A DNA stretch of 64,000 nucleotides from Roseobacter sp. SK209-2-6 (GCF_000169455.1 NZ_AAYC01000006.1:62001-126000), one strand, 5' to 3'; shown: positions 16,437-25,495, counted from the stretch's first letter. Translations and numbers: made by a program. Notes: generated by a model from the sequence alone, not told the origin.

Positions 16437-17308
16437 GCCGCCCGCCCCGCGATACGGCCTGCGACCTCTCGGGTGATCTGCGCCTGATCGCTTTGGGTTT
16501 TTAGCAAGGTGGTCAGCGTGGATTGCATCACGGCGGGATCCTCGGTGAGATCCGCAATGCCCAAGCCCATCAAAGCGGCGGCAAAATCCAGCATCTCGGC
16601 GATGCCCGGGGTCTTTTGCAACTCTTCTTGACGTAGTTTTTGCACAAAGCCGATGATCTGCTCGGCCAGACGCGCTTCGATGTCGGGGCATCGGGCCCTG
16701 AGAATGGCAAGCTCGGTCGCCCGATCAGGGTAGTCGACATAGGTGTAAAGACAGCGACGGCGCAATGCGTCCGAGAGATCACGGGTGCCGTTCGAGGTCA
16801 GGATTACGATGGGTCGGGTTACCGCTTTGATGGTGCCGAGTTCCGGAATGGAAATCTGAAAGTCGGATAGAATTTCCAATAGATAGGCCTCGAACTCCTC
16901 GTCCGCACGGTCGATTTCGTCAATCAGCAGAACCGGAGGGCTGTCCTGCGTGATCGCAGCAAGCAAGGGGCGCTCCAGCAGAAATTCCCGCGAGAAAATG
17001 CGCTGTTCGACCTCTTTTCCGGTTTCGCCATCTTCGGCTGCGGCGCGAATGGTCAGGAGTTGCCGCTGGTAATTCCATTCATAAATTGCCTGCGCTGCGT
17101 CCAGCCCTTCGTAGCATTGCAACCGGATGAGGCGCGTGTCTTCAACCTGCGACAGGGTGCGGGCGATTTCGGTTTTGCCGACGCCTGCAGCCCCTTCCAG
17201 CAACAGCGGTCGCCCAAGCGACAAGGCAAGTTGCAGGGCAACGGCAAGATCGTCAGAGGCTACATAGCCCTTTTCGGCAAGGCGGGATTTGAGATTGATC
17301 CAGGTCAT
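16433..17308 (-). CDS. coxD: CoxD, MoxR-type AAA+ ATPase
   Basis: A 291-residue MoxR-family AAA+ protein. Walker A is LLEGAAGVGKTEIA (35-48), Walker B is LLIDEIDRADEEFEAYLLE, sensor 1 is IVILTSNGTRDLSDALRRRC. In O. carboxidovorans CoxD is needed to convert inactive CO dehydrogenase into the sulfur- and copper-containing form. It lies 44 bp after coxL, separated by an 11-bp perfect stem-loop, and overlaps coxE. Confidence 0.92.
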   Translation of the reverse strand: MTWINLKSRLAEKGYVASDDLAVALQLALSLGRPLLLEGAAGVGKTEIARTLSQVEDTRLIRLQCYEGLDAAQAIYEWNYQRQLLTIRAAAEDGETGKEVEQRIFSREFLLERPLLAAITQDSPPVLLIDEIDRADEEFEAYLLEILSDFQISIPELGTIKAVTRPIVILTSNGTRDLSDALRRRCLYTYVDYPDRATELAILRARCPDIEARLAEQIIGFVQKLRQEELQKTPGIAEMLDFAAALMGLGIADLTEDPAVMQSTLTTLLKTQSDQAQITREVAGRIAGRAA

Positions 17309-17317
17309 GTCAATTGC

Positions 17318-17345
17318 AGCCAGGCGGGCAAAGCCCCGCCTGGCT
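17318..17345 (-). promoter_or_regulatory. Intercistronic stem-loop between coxL and coxD
   Basis: AGCCAGGCGGG (17318-17328) pairs perfectly with CCCGCCTGGCT (17335-17345) around a six-base loop, eight bases after the coxL stop. There is no T-run after it in the direction of transcription, so it reads as an RNA processing or stability element that may favour coxMSL over the accessory genes, not a full terminator. Confidence 0.6.
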
Positions 17346-17352
17346 ATTGTCC

Positions 17353-19779
17353 TTAGCCGTGCAAGCCGAGGTCACTGGCGGTCTTCCAGATGCGCCAATG
17401 ATCATGCGGCATATTGGTATGCGTATTGCCAAAGGCTCGGAAGGCATCCTGCACGGCATTGGAGAAACAGGGCACCCCCCCCACATGCGGGCTTTCACCA
17501 ACACCCTTGGCACCGATCGGGTGATGCGGGCTTGGGGTCACGGTATAGTCGGTCTCGTAGTTGGGAACCTCCCAGGCCGTTGGGAGGAAGAAATCCATCA
17601 AGGTGCCGGTCTTGCAATTGCCCATATCGTCATAGGCAATTTCCTGCCCCAATGCGACGGCCAGCGCCTCGGTCAGACCGCCATGCACCTGACCTTCGAT
17701 GATCATCGGATTGATCCGGGTGCCACAATCGTCCAGTGCATAGAAGCGACGGATTTCCGGCACACCGGTATCGACGTCAATATCCATCACACAGATATAG
17801 GCGCCAAAGGGATAAGTCATATTGGGCGGGTCGTAATAGCTAACCGCCTCCAGACCGGGCTCGACACCGGGAATTGCCTGATTGTAGGACGCAAAGGCGA
17901 TCTCTTTCATGGTCTTGAAGCGCTCGGGCGCGCCTTTCACCACAAAGCGATCAACATCGAACTCCACGTCATTGTCGTGCACTTCCAGCAGATAGGCCGC
18001 GATCATCTGCGCCTTGGCACGGATTTTGCGCCCCGCCATGGCTGTTGCGGCCCCCGCCACCGGTGTCGATCGGGAGCCGTATGTCCCCAGACCATAAGGC
18101 GCAGTGTCGGTATCGCCTTCTTCTATGGTGATGCTGTCCGCTGGCAGGCCGATCTCGGAGGCAAGAATTTGTGCGAAGGTTGTTGCGTGCCCCTGTCCTT
18201 GGGAAATGGTGCCAAGCCGCGCAATGGCCGAACCCGTCGGGTGAATGCGGATTTCGCAGCTGTCGAACATGCCCAGACCAAGGATATCGCAGTTCTTTAC
18301 CGGGCCGGCACCGACAATCTCGGTAAAGAACGACAGGCCGATCCCCATCAATTTGCGGGTCTTGCCAGCCTTGAAATCCTCAACCCGCTGCGCCTGTTCG
18401 GCACGCAGCCCTTTGTAGTCAACGGTGTCCAGCGCCTTGTCCCAGGCCGTGTGGTAGTCGCCTGAATCATATTCCCAGCCCAGCGCGGCGGTATAGGGGA
18501 ACTGCTCTTTCTTGATAAAGTTGATCCGGCGCAACTCAGCGGCGTCCATATTCAGCTTGATCGCCAGGACCTCGATCATCCGTTCAATAAAATAAACAGC
18601 CTCGGTCACCCGGAAGGAGCAGCGATAGGAAACACCGCCCGGAGCCTTGTTGGTATAGACACCATCGACCGCTAGATAGGCGGTTGGGATGTCATAAGAG
18701 CCGGTGCAGATATTCATGAAGCCGGCCGGGAACTTGGTGGGATCCGCACAGGCGTCGAAGCCGCCATGATCCGCGGTGACATGGCAATGCAGCCCGGTGA
18801 TCTTGCCGTCTCTGGTGGCAGAGATCTTTCCGGTCATGTGATAATCCCGCGCAAAGGCGGTTGTCATCAGATTGTCCATGCGGTCTTCGATCCACTTCAC
18901 CGGCTTGCCGGTGACAATGGAGGCCACAACCGAGCAGACATAGCCCGGATAGGCCCCCACCTTGTTGCCAAAGCCACCACCAATATCGGGCGAGATCACC
19001 CGGATATTGTGTTCTTCAATGCCGGAGATCAGCGACACGATAGTGCGGATCGCATGTGGCGCCTGGAAGGTGCCCCACAGGGTCAGCTTGCCGTTGACCT
19101 TGTCCATTGACGCCACAGAGCCGCAGGTTTCCAACGGGCATGGGTGGGTGCGATGATAATACATGGTCTCTTCGGCCACGACTTCGGCAGTGTCGATGAC
19201 CTGCTCTGTCGGTTCTTTGTCGCCAGCTTCCCATGTAAAGATATGGTTGTGATGCTTTCGGGGACCATGCGCCCCATCGGGGAGAGAGCCGTCTTCCGCC
19301 ACCAGATCTTCGCGCAGAACCACGTCTGATTGCAGCGCCGCGAATGGGTCAACAACAACGGGAAGCTCTTCGTATTCCACCTCAACCGCCTCGATACCAT
19401 CGGCAGCGGCATAGCGGTCTTCGGCGACGACAAAGGCGACTTCCTGACCCTGGAACAGTACTTTACCATCTGCCAGGACCATTTGCTTGTCGCCCGCCAA
19501 TGTCGGCATCCAATGCAGGCCTAGAGGTTCCAGATCTGCGGCCGTCAGCACCGCTATCACACCAGGAACTTCAAGGGCTGCGGCAGCGTCGATATTGGTA
19601 ATGCGCGCGTGCGCATAGGGCGAGCGGACAAAGTCGCCAAACAGCATCCCGTCCAGCTTGATGTCGTCAACATAGTTGCCCTTGCCCTGAGTGAAGCGGG
19701 CATCCTCAACCCGCTTGCGCGAACAGCCCATGCCTTTGAGATTTTCGACGCGCTCGTCGCGAGTGATATCGTCCTTCAT
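17353..19779 (-). CDS. coxL: Aerobic CO dehydrogenase large subunit, form I
   Basis: An 808-residue molybdenum subunit oxidising CO to CO2 at a [CuSMoO2] site. The active-site loop is SYRCSFR at 384-390, with the copper-ligand Cys387 (codon 18621-18619). This is the form I (bona fide CO dehydrogenase) signature AYxCSFR with Ser in place of Ala, and not the form II AYRGAGR. The catalytic Glu is Glu762 in [18 protein letters not shown] (267-273) and [10 protein letters not shown] are cofactor-binding. Both key residues are one lower than in O. carboxidovorans CoxL (Cys388, Glu763), so alignment is essentially colinear. The ATG at 19779 follows AAGGAGG and overlaps the coxS stop (ATGA). The longer frame to 19968 is rejected. 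Confidence 0.97.
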   Translation of the reverse strand: MKDDITRDERVENLKGMGCSRKRVEDARFTQGKGNYVDDIKLDGMLFGDFVRSPYAHARITNIDAAAALEVPGVIAVLTAADLEPLGLHWMPTLAGDKQMVLADGKVLFQGQEVAFVVAEDRYAAADGIEAVEVEYEELPVVVDPFAALQSDVVLREDLVAEDGSLPDGAHGPRKHHNHIFTWEAGDKEPTEQVIDTAEVVAEETMYYHRTHPCPLETCGSVASMDKVNGKLTLWGTFQAPHAIRTIVSLISGIEEHNIRVISPDIGGGFGNKVGAYPGYVCSVVASIVTGKPVKWIEDRMDNLMTTAFARDYHMTGKISATRDGKITGLHCHVTADHGGFDACADPTKFPAGFMNICTGSYDIPTAYLAVDGVYTNKAPGGVSYRCSFRVTEAVYFIERMIEVLAIKLNMDAAELRRINFIKKEQFPYTAALGWEYDSGDYHTAWDKALDTVDYKGLRAEQAQRVEDFKAGKTRKLMGIGLSFFTEIVGAGPVKNCDILGLGMFDSCEIRIHPTGSAIARLGTISQGQGHATTFAQILASEIGLPADSITIEEGDTDTAPYGLGTYGSRSTPVAGAATAMAGRKIRAKAQMIAAYLLEVHDNDVEFDVDRFVVKGAPERFKTMKEIAFASYNQAIPGVEPGLEAVSYYDPPNMTYPFGAYICVMDIDVDTGVPEIRRFYALDDCGTRINPMIIEGQVHGGLTEALAVALGQEIAYDDMGNCKTGTLMDFFLPTAWEVPNYETDYTVTPSPHHPIGAKGVGESPHVGGVPCFSNAVQDAFRAFGNTHTNMPHDHWRIWKTASDLGLHG

Positions 19780-20270
19780 TCTGCCGCCTCCTTGGCTGCA
19801 TTCATTTCTGTGGCTGCGGCCTGAATGGATTTCACAATGTTCTGGTAACCCGTGCAGCGGCAGATATTGCCGGCCATGCCAAAGCGGATCTCTTCTTCGG
19901 TTGGGTTGGGGTTTTCTTCCAACAGATTGCTCGCGCGGGTGATCATACCTGGGGTGCAATAGCCGCATTGCAGTCCGTGATGCTCCTTGAAGGCCTCCTG
20001 CAGAGGGTGCAGATTGTCTGGCCCGCCAATGCCTTCAATTGTCGTCACCTCGGCACCATCCGCTTGGGCGGCAAACATGGTGCAAGACTTTACGGACTTT
20101 CCATTGATCGTGACGGTGCAGGCTCCGCAATGGGAGGTCTCGCAGCCAATATGCGGGCCGGTTATGTTCAGCCGTTCACGCAGCGTGTAGATCAGCAACT
20201 CACGCGGTTCAGCGAAGAACTCTTCGTCCTTGCCATTCACTTTCAGCTTGATGTGCATCTTCTTTGACAT
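19776..20270 (-). CDS. coxS: Aerobic CO dehydrogenase iron-sulfur (small) subunit
   Basis: A 164-residue two-[2Fe-2S] subunit. The N-terminal ferredoxin-like cluster has Cys43, 48, 51 and 63 ([10 protein letters not shown]...C). The C-terminal helical cluster has Cys102, 105, 137 and 139 (QCGYCTPGM and NICRCTGY). It passes electrons from the Mo site in CoxL to the FAD in CoxM. The ATG at 20270 with GGGAGAA upstream is preferred to the longer frame reaching 20297 inside coxM. Confidence 0.96.
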   Translation of the reverse strand: MSKKMHIKLKVNGKDEEFFAEPRELLIYTLRERLNITGPHIGCETSHCGACTVTINGKSVKSCTMFAAQADGAEVTTIEGIGGPDNLHPLQEAFKEHHGLQCGYCTPGMITRASNLLEENPNPTEEEIRFGMAGNICRCTGYQNIVKSIQAAATEMNAAKEAAE

Positions 20271-20281
20271 GCTGTTCTCCC

Positions 20282-21136
20282 TCAGGCCCGCGACCAAGCG
20301 CGTTCGATGGCGCGGCGCAGGATGATGCCCGCCACGTGGTTCTTGAATGCGACAGGGCCGCGATTGTCCTCGGTGGGATCAATGTCGCCCAGCATTGCAG
20401 CCACGGCGGCTGCCAGTGCTGCCTCGTCAACGGTCGTGCCGACAAGTGCGGCCCCTGCCGCCTCGGAATAGATCGGTGTATCGCTGAGGTTTGTCATTGC
20501 GATCGAGGCGCTGGCACAGGTGCCGCCATCTTTGACGATCTGCACCGCGGCTGCGGCTGTGGCGTAGTCCCCGATTTTGCGCTTTTGCTTTTCATAGGCA
20601 TAACCGCCTGCAGGCAGTGGGATGGAAACAGCTGTCAGTACTTCCTCATCCTCACGTGCGGTCATATAGGCGGCTTCGTAGAAGTCCCGCGCCGGGATCT
20701 CACGCTCACCGTCTAGGCCGATCACTCTGAAACTTGCGTCGAGGCATTGCATCAACCCCGGCATGTCATTGCCCGGATCGCCATTGGCGACATTGCCACC
20801 AACAGTCCCCATATAACGGACCTGTGGATCGGCAATCTGCAATGCTGCTTCGCGCAGGATTGGCGCGACCTTGGCCAGCTCTGGGTGATCAATAATGTCA
20901 GCCTGCGTGACCATGGCACCGATGCGGATGGCTTCGTTATCGATCTCGACACCGGACAGGCCATCGACATCTTGAAGGTCAATCAGGTGTGGCACATCCG
21001 CCATGCGCAGCTTCATCATGGGAATGAGGCTGTGGCCCCCCGCCATGACACGCGCGTCATCGCCATGTTCCTCCAGCAGGGATAAAACCCCCGCCATATC
21101 CTTGGGTCGATAATATTCGAACGCCGCTGGAATCAT
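20282..21136 (-). CDS. coxM: Aerobic CO dehydrogenase FAD (medium) subunit
   Basis: A 284-residue flavoprotein subunit. It has the two FAD pyrophosphate motifs of the family, AGGHS at 32-36 and TVGGN at 111-115, the latter in [14 protein letters not shown]. The C-terminal CO dehydrogenase flavoprotein domain follows. The start at 21136 has a strong GGAGGAG eight bases upstream, and an in-frame ATG at 21160 lacks it. First structural gene of the operon, 112 bp after coxC. Confidence 0.95.
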   Translation of the reverse strand: MIPAAFEYYRPKDMAGVLSLLEEHGDDARVMAGGHSLIPMMKLRMADVPHLIDLQDVDGLSGVEIDNEAIRIGAMVTQADIIDHPELAKVAPILREAALQIADPQVRYMGTVGGNVANGDPGNDMPGLMQCLDASFRVIGLDGEREIPARDFYEAAYMTAREDEEVLTAVSIPLPAGGYAYEKQKRKIGDYATAAAAVQIVKDGGTCASASIAMTNLSDTPIYSEAAGAALVGTTVDEAALAAAVAAMLGDIDPTEDNRGPVAFKNHVAGIILRRAIERAWSRA

Positions 21137-21233
21137 CGCCTTTCTCCTCCCTAAAAGCAAATGTTCTCGCTAGGGGGAGCCTGCATACGCCCACATACTG
21201 CAGCACTAGAAAATCAATGAAACACGGGTATTT

Positions 21234-21263
21234 TGCACGAAATGCGCGTTAGCCTGCACGAAC
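21234..21263 (-). promoter_or_regulatory. Direct repeats with LytTR-site geometry upstream of coxM
   Basis: On the minus strand GTTCGTGCA (21263-21255) and TTTCGTGCA (21242-21234) are 9-bp direct repeats with one mismatch, separated by exactly 12 bp (21 bp start to start, two helical turns). LytTR domains typically bind two 9-bp direct repeats with such spacing. The site lies 98-127 bp before the coxM start and overlaps the 3' end of coxC, whose product has a LytTR domain. Binding is inferred. Confidence 0.55.
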
Positions 21264-22442
21264 TGCACCGACCTGCGAAGCCAGAGCATTCTGAATGATC
21301 TTGAGCTTGGAGCGGCTGACGGGTGCTGGTGGCAAATCTGCCCCCCCAAAGATGCAGCGGCCCTTGTCCTTGGTCCGCTCAAAGCGAACCACGCGATCGG
21401 GATTGACCAGATAGCTGCGATGGGTCTGCATAAATCCGACCGTGATCAGCCGCTTGGTAGCATCGGTAATGGGCCAGGCGCAGAACAGATGCTCATCTGC
21501 TGTGTAGACCTGCGTGTAGTGCCCATCAGCGCGCACAAAGAGCACATCAGCGGAGCGGATAAAGACCTTACTCCCATCGCGCTCGCAGGGGATCTGCAAA
21601 CCAACCACGGCTTCCGGCGCCGATCTCGGCTCGGACCTCGAAGCGTGGCTTGGCTCTGTGGCGGCTTCGGGTTGGGCCGAGGGGGCTACGACCAGATAGG
21701 TGACGCTGACCCAAAGGCAGGTGCCAAAGATCACAAAGCTGAAAAAGATCACTCCTAGAGCAAGTGTCTCATTGCTCATCACCGGGCCGAATTCAGCCAG
21801 ACTGGGGACTGCCACGAAATTTGTTCCCGTCATGGCCAGGAAATGCACCGCGCAGACGGCAATTGCAAAGCAGAGCGTGCCCAGAAGGATATTGCGGTTT
21901 GTGCGCTGCCCATAGGCAATCCAGAAGGCCGCGATACAAAGGCCAACGGCCACGAAAGACGAGAAAGCAACACCTGAGACGGAAAAAACGGCGCGGCAGA
22001 GCTCGAGTCCAGCCATGCCGATGTAATGCATTGCTAGAATTCCGGCTCCGACAATGCCCCCGGCCAGCGTGATGATCACCGGTGTCCGATTGGCAAAATG
22101 CAGTATGATCAGCGCCGCACCGACAAGCAAAATCGCCGACAGGGCCGAAACCAGGGTGATCGCCGCGTCATAATAAAACAGAATAGGCAGTTGCAGCCCC
22201 AGCATGGCCACAAAATGCATCGCCCAAATGCCGCCCCCCAAGGCAACGGATGCAAGTGCGATAGAGGCCTTTTTCTGAAACATCGGCTTTTCTGCGAGAT
22301 CCCGCGTAAGTGAAAGCCCAGTGAACCCCGCCACAAGCGCAACAAGGCAGGACATCGCGACCAAAAAGCCGCTGTGACTGGTGTTTAAAAATTCCATGCC
22401 GAGCAAGATGACTAAGACAATGACATTTTGCAAATACTCCAC
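21249..22442 (-). CDS. coxC: CoxC-like MHYT membrane sensor with LytTR DNA-binding domain
   Basis: A 397-residue one-component regulator. The N-terminal seven-span MHYT domain shows the repeated motif as WAMHFVAM, LAMHYIGM and CAVHFLAM, with SHSGFLVA as the first copy. These His/Met residues were proposed to bind copper and sense a gas such as CO. After a linker comes a C-terminal LytTR domain (about 290-385: FIRSADVLFVRADGHYTQVY, MQTHRSYLVNPDRV). O. carboxidovorans CoxC and CoxH have the same architecture. The frame opens with GTG at 22442. The in-frame ATG at 22397 (MEFLNTSH) is an equally good or better start. Probable activator of coxMSL. Confidence 0.88.
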   Translation of the reverse strand: MEYLQNVIVLVILLGMEFLNTSHSGFLVAMSCLVALVAGFTGLSLTRDLAEKPMFQKKASIALASVALGGGIWAMHFVAMLGLQLPILFYYDAAITLVSALSAILLVGAALIILHFANRTPVIITLAGGIVGAGILAMHYIGMAGLELCRAVFSVSGVAFSSFVAVGLCIAAFWIAYGQRTNRNILLGTLCFAIAVCAVHFLAMTGTNFVAVPSLAEFGPVMSNETLALGVIFFSFVIFGTCLWVSVTYLVVAPSAQPEAATEPSHASRSEPRSAPEAVVGLQIPCERDGSKVFIRSADVLFVRADGHYTQVYTADEHLFCAWPITDATKRLITVGFMQTHRSYLVNPDRVVRFERTKDKGRCIFGGADLPPAPVSRSKLKIIQNALASQVGAVRAG

Positions 22443-22846
22443 ATCCCGCCACCAGCCAAACCGCTCATTCAGAGGTCAGATTTTTAAAGACCTCTGTGTC
22501 AATAATCTAAGTGGATGGAACACCTGAGGTTTGGGGCCAGGTCTTCAAAGTGGACGTTCGCCCAACTCGCAGCATATACAAAAATGGGCTCTAACAGGCC
22601 ATTCGTCGCAGGCTCAACGAATGACCGCTTCGGGCTGCCTGCGGTCCTTGATCCCAAACAGGTGAGTGACCGGATCTGTCCCGCATTGCTGCCCGACACT
22701 CACTCTGCTGCGACGGTCTGTGGTTCACAGGTCTACCTGGCCCAGACCTTGGCTAGGCCTAAAAGACCCTTTTCGCCCCCCTTTAAAGAACCCGCCGCCC
22801 GGCGATTTTAAACACTTCGGGCGGCGGAAAACTGGAGTTTGAAACC

Positions 22847-23018
22847 GGAAGTGTCCCAAAGCGGCGCCAGGTCAGCTTCAGGTCCGCTTCGCCGCGCGGC
22901 GCTCACTGGGGGAATTCCAGACGGGAATAGCGCCTGTTTTTATGCCAAAAACAGCTCAGACTTCGAAAAACAAGTTGCTGCAATGGGAAGTGTCCCGCAC
23001 TGCAACGCGAAGTGTCCC
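22847..23018 (+). repeat. Three GAAGTGTCCC repeats (possible IS-end remnant)
   Basis: GGAAGTGTCCC occurs at 22847-22857 and 22986-22996, and CGAAGTGTCCC at 23008-23018, all in the same orientation. Multiple short repeats with this wording are reminiscent of the terminal transposase-binding repeats of IS21-like elements, but no transposase sequence accompanies them here. Confidence 0.4.
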
Positions 23019-23090
23019 GCTACAGCTACAGCCGCCTCCTGGAGTCTGATAATGGCTTAATATGCACAATCTTTTGGCTTCGACAGTGTT

Positions 23091-23164
23091 AATGTAAAAA
23101 ACATTCACTTCCTCTCTTGAAACCCGCCCTCAGGCTTCCGATATGCTGTAATGTGAAGAGCATT
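23091..23164 (+). promoter_or_regulatory. Pair of 15-bp operator-like repeats upstream of DUF2852 gene
   Basis: AATGTAAAAAACATT (23091-23105) and AATGTGAAGAGCATT (23150-23164) differ only by three A/G transitions, are 59 bp apart, and each has inverted AATGT/ACATT-like arms. The second is extended by TACATT. They lie 52-125 bp before the start at 23216. The cognate regulator is unknown. Confidence 0.45.
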
Positions 23165-23215
23165 TACATTCACCAAAGCAATCGCGGATCTTGCCGCAGA
23201 ACCTGGAGACAAGAG

Positions 23216-23677
23216 ATGACAACCATGACCTCAACCGCCTCTGACCCTGGTCATCAGGGCTGGTTTTCCCGCAGCGAAGCCTGGCTGGACCAAAAAGGCA
23301 AAGGCGCTTGGATAGCCGCGATGGTTCTGGGCTTTGTCTTCTTCTGGCCCATTGGCCTCGCCCTTCTCTTTTACATGATCTGGAGCAAACGCATGTTCAG
23401 TAAATCCTGCCGCAGCCACAAACGCAATGCCTGGGCCCGCCATGGCATGTCCGCTATGAAGCCTTCTGGCAATAGTGCCTTTGATGCCTATAAAGCCGAA
23501 ACACTTCGCCGCCTAGAACAGGAGCAGCATGATTTTGAAGCCTTCATGCAGCGTCTGCGTGAAGCAAAGGACAAGGCTGAATTTGACCAGTTCATGGATG
23601 AGCGTGCCACTGCGCCAGAGACAGAAGCCGAACTGGACAACGACGAAGAGGTCACCCAGGCCAAGAAGGTCAACTAA
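23216..23677 (+). CDS. DUF2852 domain protein
   Basis: A 153-residue protein with the DUF2852 layout: one membrane span at about 31-53 (AWIAAMVLGFVFFWPIGLAL), then YMIWSKRMF, and a charged helical C-terminal half with the conserved SAFDAYKAETLRRLEQEQ segment and probable coiled coil. GGAG precedes the ATG at 23216. A function for the family is not known. Two operator-like repeats precede it, and an RDD-family gene follows 120 bp downstream on the same strand. Confidence 0.82.
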   Translation: MTTMTSTASDPGHQGWFSRSEAWLDQKGKGAWIAAMVLGFVFFWPIGLALLFYMIWSKRMFSKSCRSHKRNAWARHGMSAMKPSGNSAFDAYKAETLRRLEQEQHDFEAFMQRLREAKDKAEFDQFMDERATAPETEAELDNDEEVTQAKKVN

Positions 23678-23797
23678 GTACAACCTTCTCCTGACCTCTG
23701 GGCTGTGCCGCCGCCACGGTGCAGCCTAAAAGCGGGTGTTGGTTCGAGATGGTCCAGCGCCCCAAGGCACAAAACATTGCAACAAAGGACCCCTTCC

Positions 23798-24229
23798 ATG
23801 AGTGCCCTGCCCGACCCCGACTATCAGGCCGAATTCTACAGCGGCGTCGCCCCAAAGCGCCTGATTGCCTGGCTTGTGGACAGCCTGATCATCTTTACCC
23901 TCTGTCTCGTCACGGTTTTGCTGACGGCCTTTGTAGGGATCTTCATCTGGCCGCTGCTTTATCTGGTGATTGGTTTTGTCTACAGGACAGTGACAATTGC
24001 AAATGGTTCAGCGACCTGGGGGATGCGATTCACGGGATTGGAATTGCGTGACCTTAGTGGCAGACGCTTGGATGCGGGCCAAGCCGCCCTGCATACTGCG
24101 GGCTATAGTATTTCGCTCGCTATTCCTGTGCTGCAGGTGATCTCTGTAATCATGATGCTGACCACTGCGCGTGGCCAAGGTCTGAGTGACGCGCTTCTTG
24201 GTACGGTGATGCTGAACCGGCGTGGCTAG
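23798..24229 (+). CDS. RDD-family membrane protein
   Basis: A 143-residue RDD protein. It contains KRLIAWLVDSLIIFTL (the first RDD Arg/Asp helix), a second span LLYLVIGFVYRTV, then SATWGMRFTGLELRD, and a last hydrophobic segment. RDD proteins are poorly defined; some are Na+/H+ antiporters or small transporter components. The ATG at 23798 has AAAGGA upstream. Probably co-transcribed with the DUF2852 gene. Confidence 0.85.
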   Translation: MSALPDPDYQAEFYSGVAPKRLIAWLVDSLIIFTLCLVTVLLTAFVGIFIWPLLYLVIGFVYRTVTIANGSATWGMRFTGLELRDLSGRRLDAGQAALHTAGYSISLAIPVLQVISVIMMLTTARGQGLSDALLGTVMLNRRG

Positions 24230-24461
24230 GAAGGCATCGAGCCCATGTCTGCGAGTCGGTGACCAGCCTGCAGTACCAACCTTGGTTCGCAAATAGCCTC
24301 AGGTTATCAGAGTGATCCGAAGCGCTAGAAAAGACTCTGTCCTGACTGGGTGTGAATGGGCCAAGCCATCGCAAGAACATCCAGTCAAGATCATGCCCCT
24401 GGTCCTGAGCCCAAAAGCGGCAACAGCCACCACGACAAGTTTTAACCGATCAGGAGGCGAC

Positions 24462-25085
24462 TCAAGCTTTCTTGCGGCGGCGCATCCAAAACAATGCCCC
24501 GAGGCCAGTCACAACCAACGGCAAGCTTGCCGGCAGCGGCACTGGCGAAGGAGCTGCAACGCCGTAAAAATGAGTGATACTGTCAGTGCTCCAAGAATAG
24601 CTGACTGTAGCGGGGCCGGAGAGGCCCAATGTCGAAAGGCTCGCCCCAAGGGTGGTGGAACCGCCGCTAATGGCATCATTGTTGCTATAGCCAAAAGCGG
24701 TATAGACCGCGCCACCTCTGGATAGCCCCGAGGTATTTCCATAGCCAAATACGCTGCCATAGTAAGTCGTGTGTCCAATCACCGAAGGCGAAGGATTGGC
24801 AAGTACCGTTGAGCTCGCGCCACCGGTGACGGAAATACTCGCATCAAAGTGGCCCTGGTAATCGTCCATATTCCAGTAGAAATTTCGGTTCGGCTGGAAG
24901 CGGCGGTAATTCACGTTGGTTAAGCCTTGGGCAAAAGTCAGACCGGATAAGTCCAAAGAGCCCGAATACTCGGTAACAAGATTGCCGCCCTCTTCCCAAG
25001 TATATGCAATGACAGCGCCATGAGACGCAGATGCTAGTGCTGCAAATAGCCCTGACAGAGCGATTTCTCTAATTCCATTAAACAT
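24462..25085 (-). CDS. VPLPA-CTERM sorting domain protein
   Basis: A 207-residue secreted protein. The N-terminal signal peptide ends near SASHG-A. The C-terminus is VPLPASLPLVVTGLGALF followed by a basic MRRRKK end, i.e. the VPLPA-CTERM tripartite signal (motif, single span, basic tail) processed by exosortase-type systems in Rhodobacterales. The central region is Gly/Ser/Thr-rich and beta-like with no recognised domain, as usual for such extracellular-matrix proteins. GGGGAG precedes the ATG. No exosortase is encoded in the window. Apparently monocistronic. Confidence 0.85.
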   Translation of the reverse strand: MFNGIREIALSGLFAALASASHGAVIAYTWEEGGNLVTEYSGSLDLSGLTFAQGLTNVNYRRFQPNRNFYWNMDDYQGHFDASISVTGGASSTVLANPSPSVIGHTTYYGSVFGYGNTSGLSRGGAVYTAFGYSNNDAISGGSTTLGASLSTLGLSGPATVSYSWSTDSITHFYGVAAPSPVPLPASLPLVVTGLGALFWMRRRKKA

Positions 25086-25495
25086 TGTGAACTCCCCTTG
25101 AGACTGACTAAGTCAAACTTTTCACTTTGTGTCAAATTTGAGGCAAATTTTACTTCCATGCTCTCCACAGTGGAAACAGTGAATTCCATTCGGGCGCATT
25201 GGTCCCGAAAAGACGCCAGTAGGCCCGCGAAAGCGTCAAAAGCACAATGACAAAGGTTGTTCAAAGCAAGCCGCGACCGCACGTTGGGAAAGTCATTCTC
25301 ATGCCAAGCGTCGCTGCAGTTGAGATGGTCAGATCTGTTTTTCAGGTTTGAGCCCCTGCCGTGACGGCCAGTCAGAGATGTCGACCACATATTAACCAAA
25401 ACCCCTACCGTGGTTTGCGCTTTGAAAGGACGTTGCTATCTTCTGGGCGCCATCTATTATCAAAACATCTGCCCTTAAACGGTTTTCGGATTTTC
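25086..25495. other. Intergenic promoter region between VPLPA-CTERM and bpt genes
   Basis: Divergent-gene spacer with no supported ORF. It contains a perfect 10-bp palindrome TCAAATTTGA at 25132-25141 near the VPLPA-CTERM start and a CTCCA/TGGA dyad about 30 bp beyond, either of which could be operator-like. I see no further structure. Confidence 0.5.

Larger units (their letters stand above)
22443..23215. other. Intergenic stretch with GAAGTGTCCC repeats and operator-like repeats
   Basis: No supported gene. A block related to the dispersed repeat is at 22623-22636 (inverted AGCCCGAAGCGGTC). Three GAAGTGTCCC repeats lie at 22848-23018. Two near-identical 15-bp repeats lie at 23091 and 23150, before the DUF2852 gene. 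The frames at 22515-22811 and 22839-23060 have no ribosome-binding site or family resemblance. Confidence 0.55.

Noticed and set aside
15660-16487. Plus-strand ORF (275 codons) over coxE and coxD
   Set aside because: Antisense to two well-supported genes.
16434-16691. N-terminal extension of CoxE
   Set aside because: The additional 85 residues lie inside coxD in another frame. The ATG at 16436 gives the family-typical start with an ATGA junction.
17314-18465. Plus-strand ORF (383 codons) over coxL
   Set aside because: Antisense shadow of coxL with no start signal.
22515-23060. Two plus-strand ORFs (98 and 73 codons) after coxC
   Set aside because: They run through repeat-like sequence with no ribosome-binding site or family resemblance.
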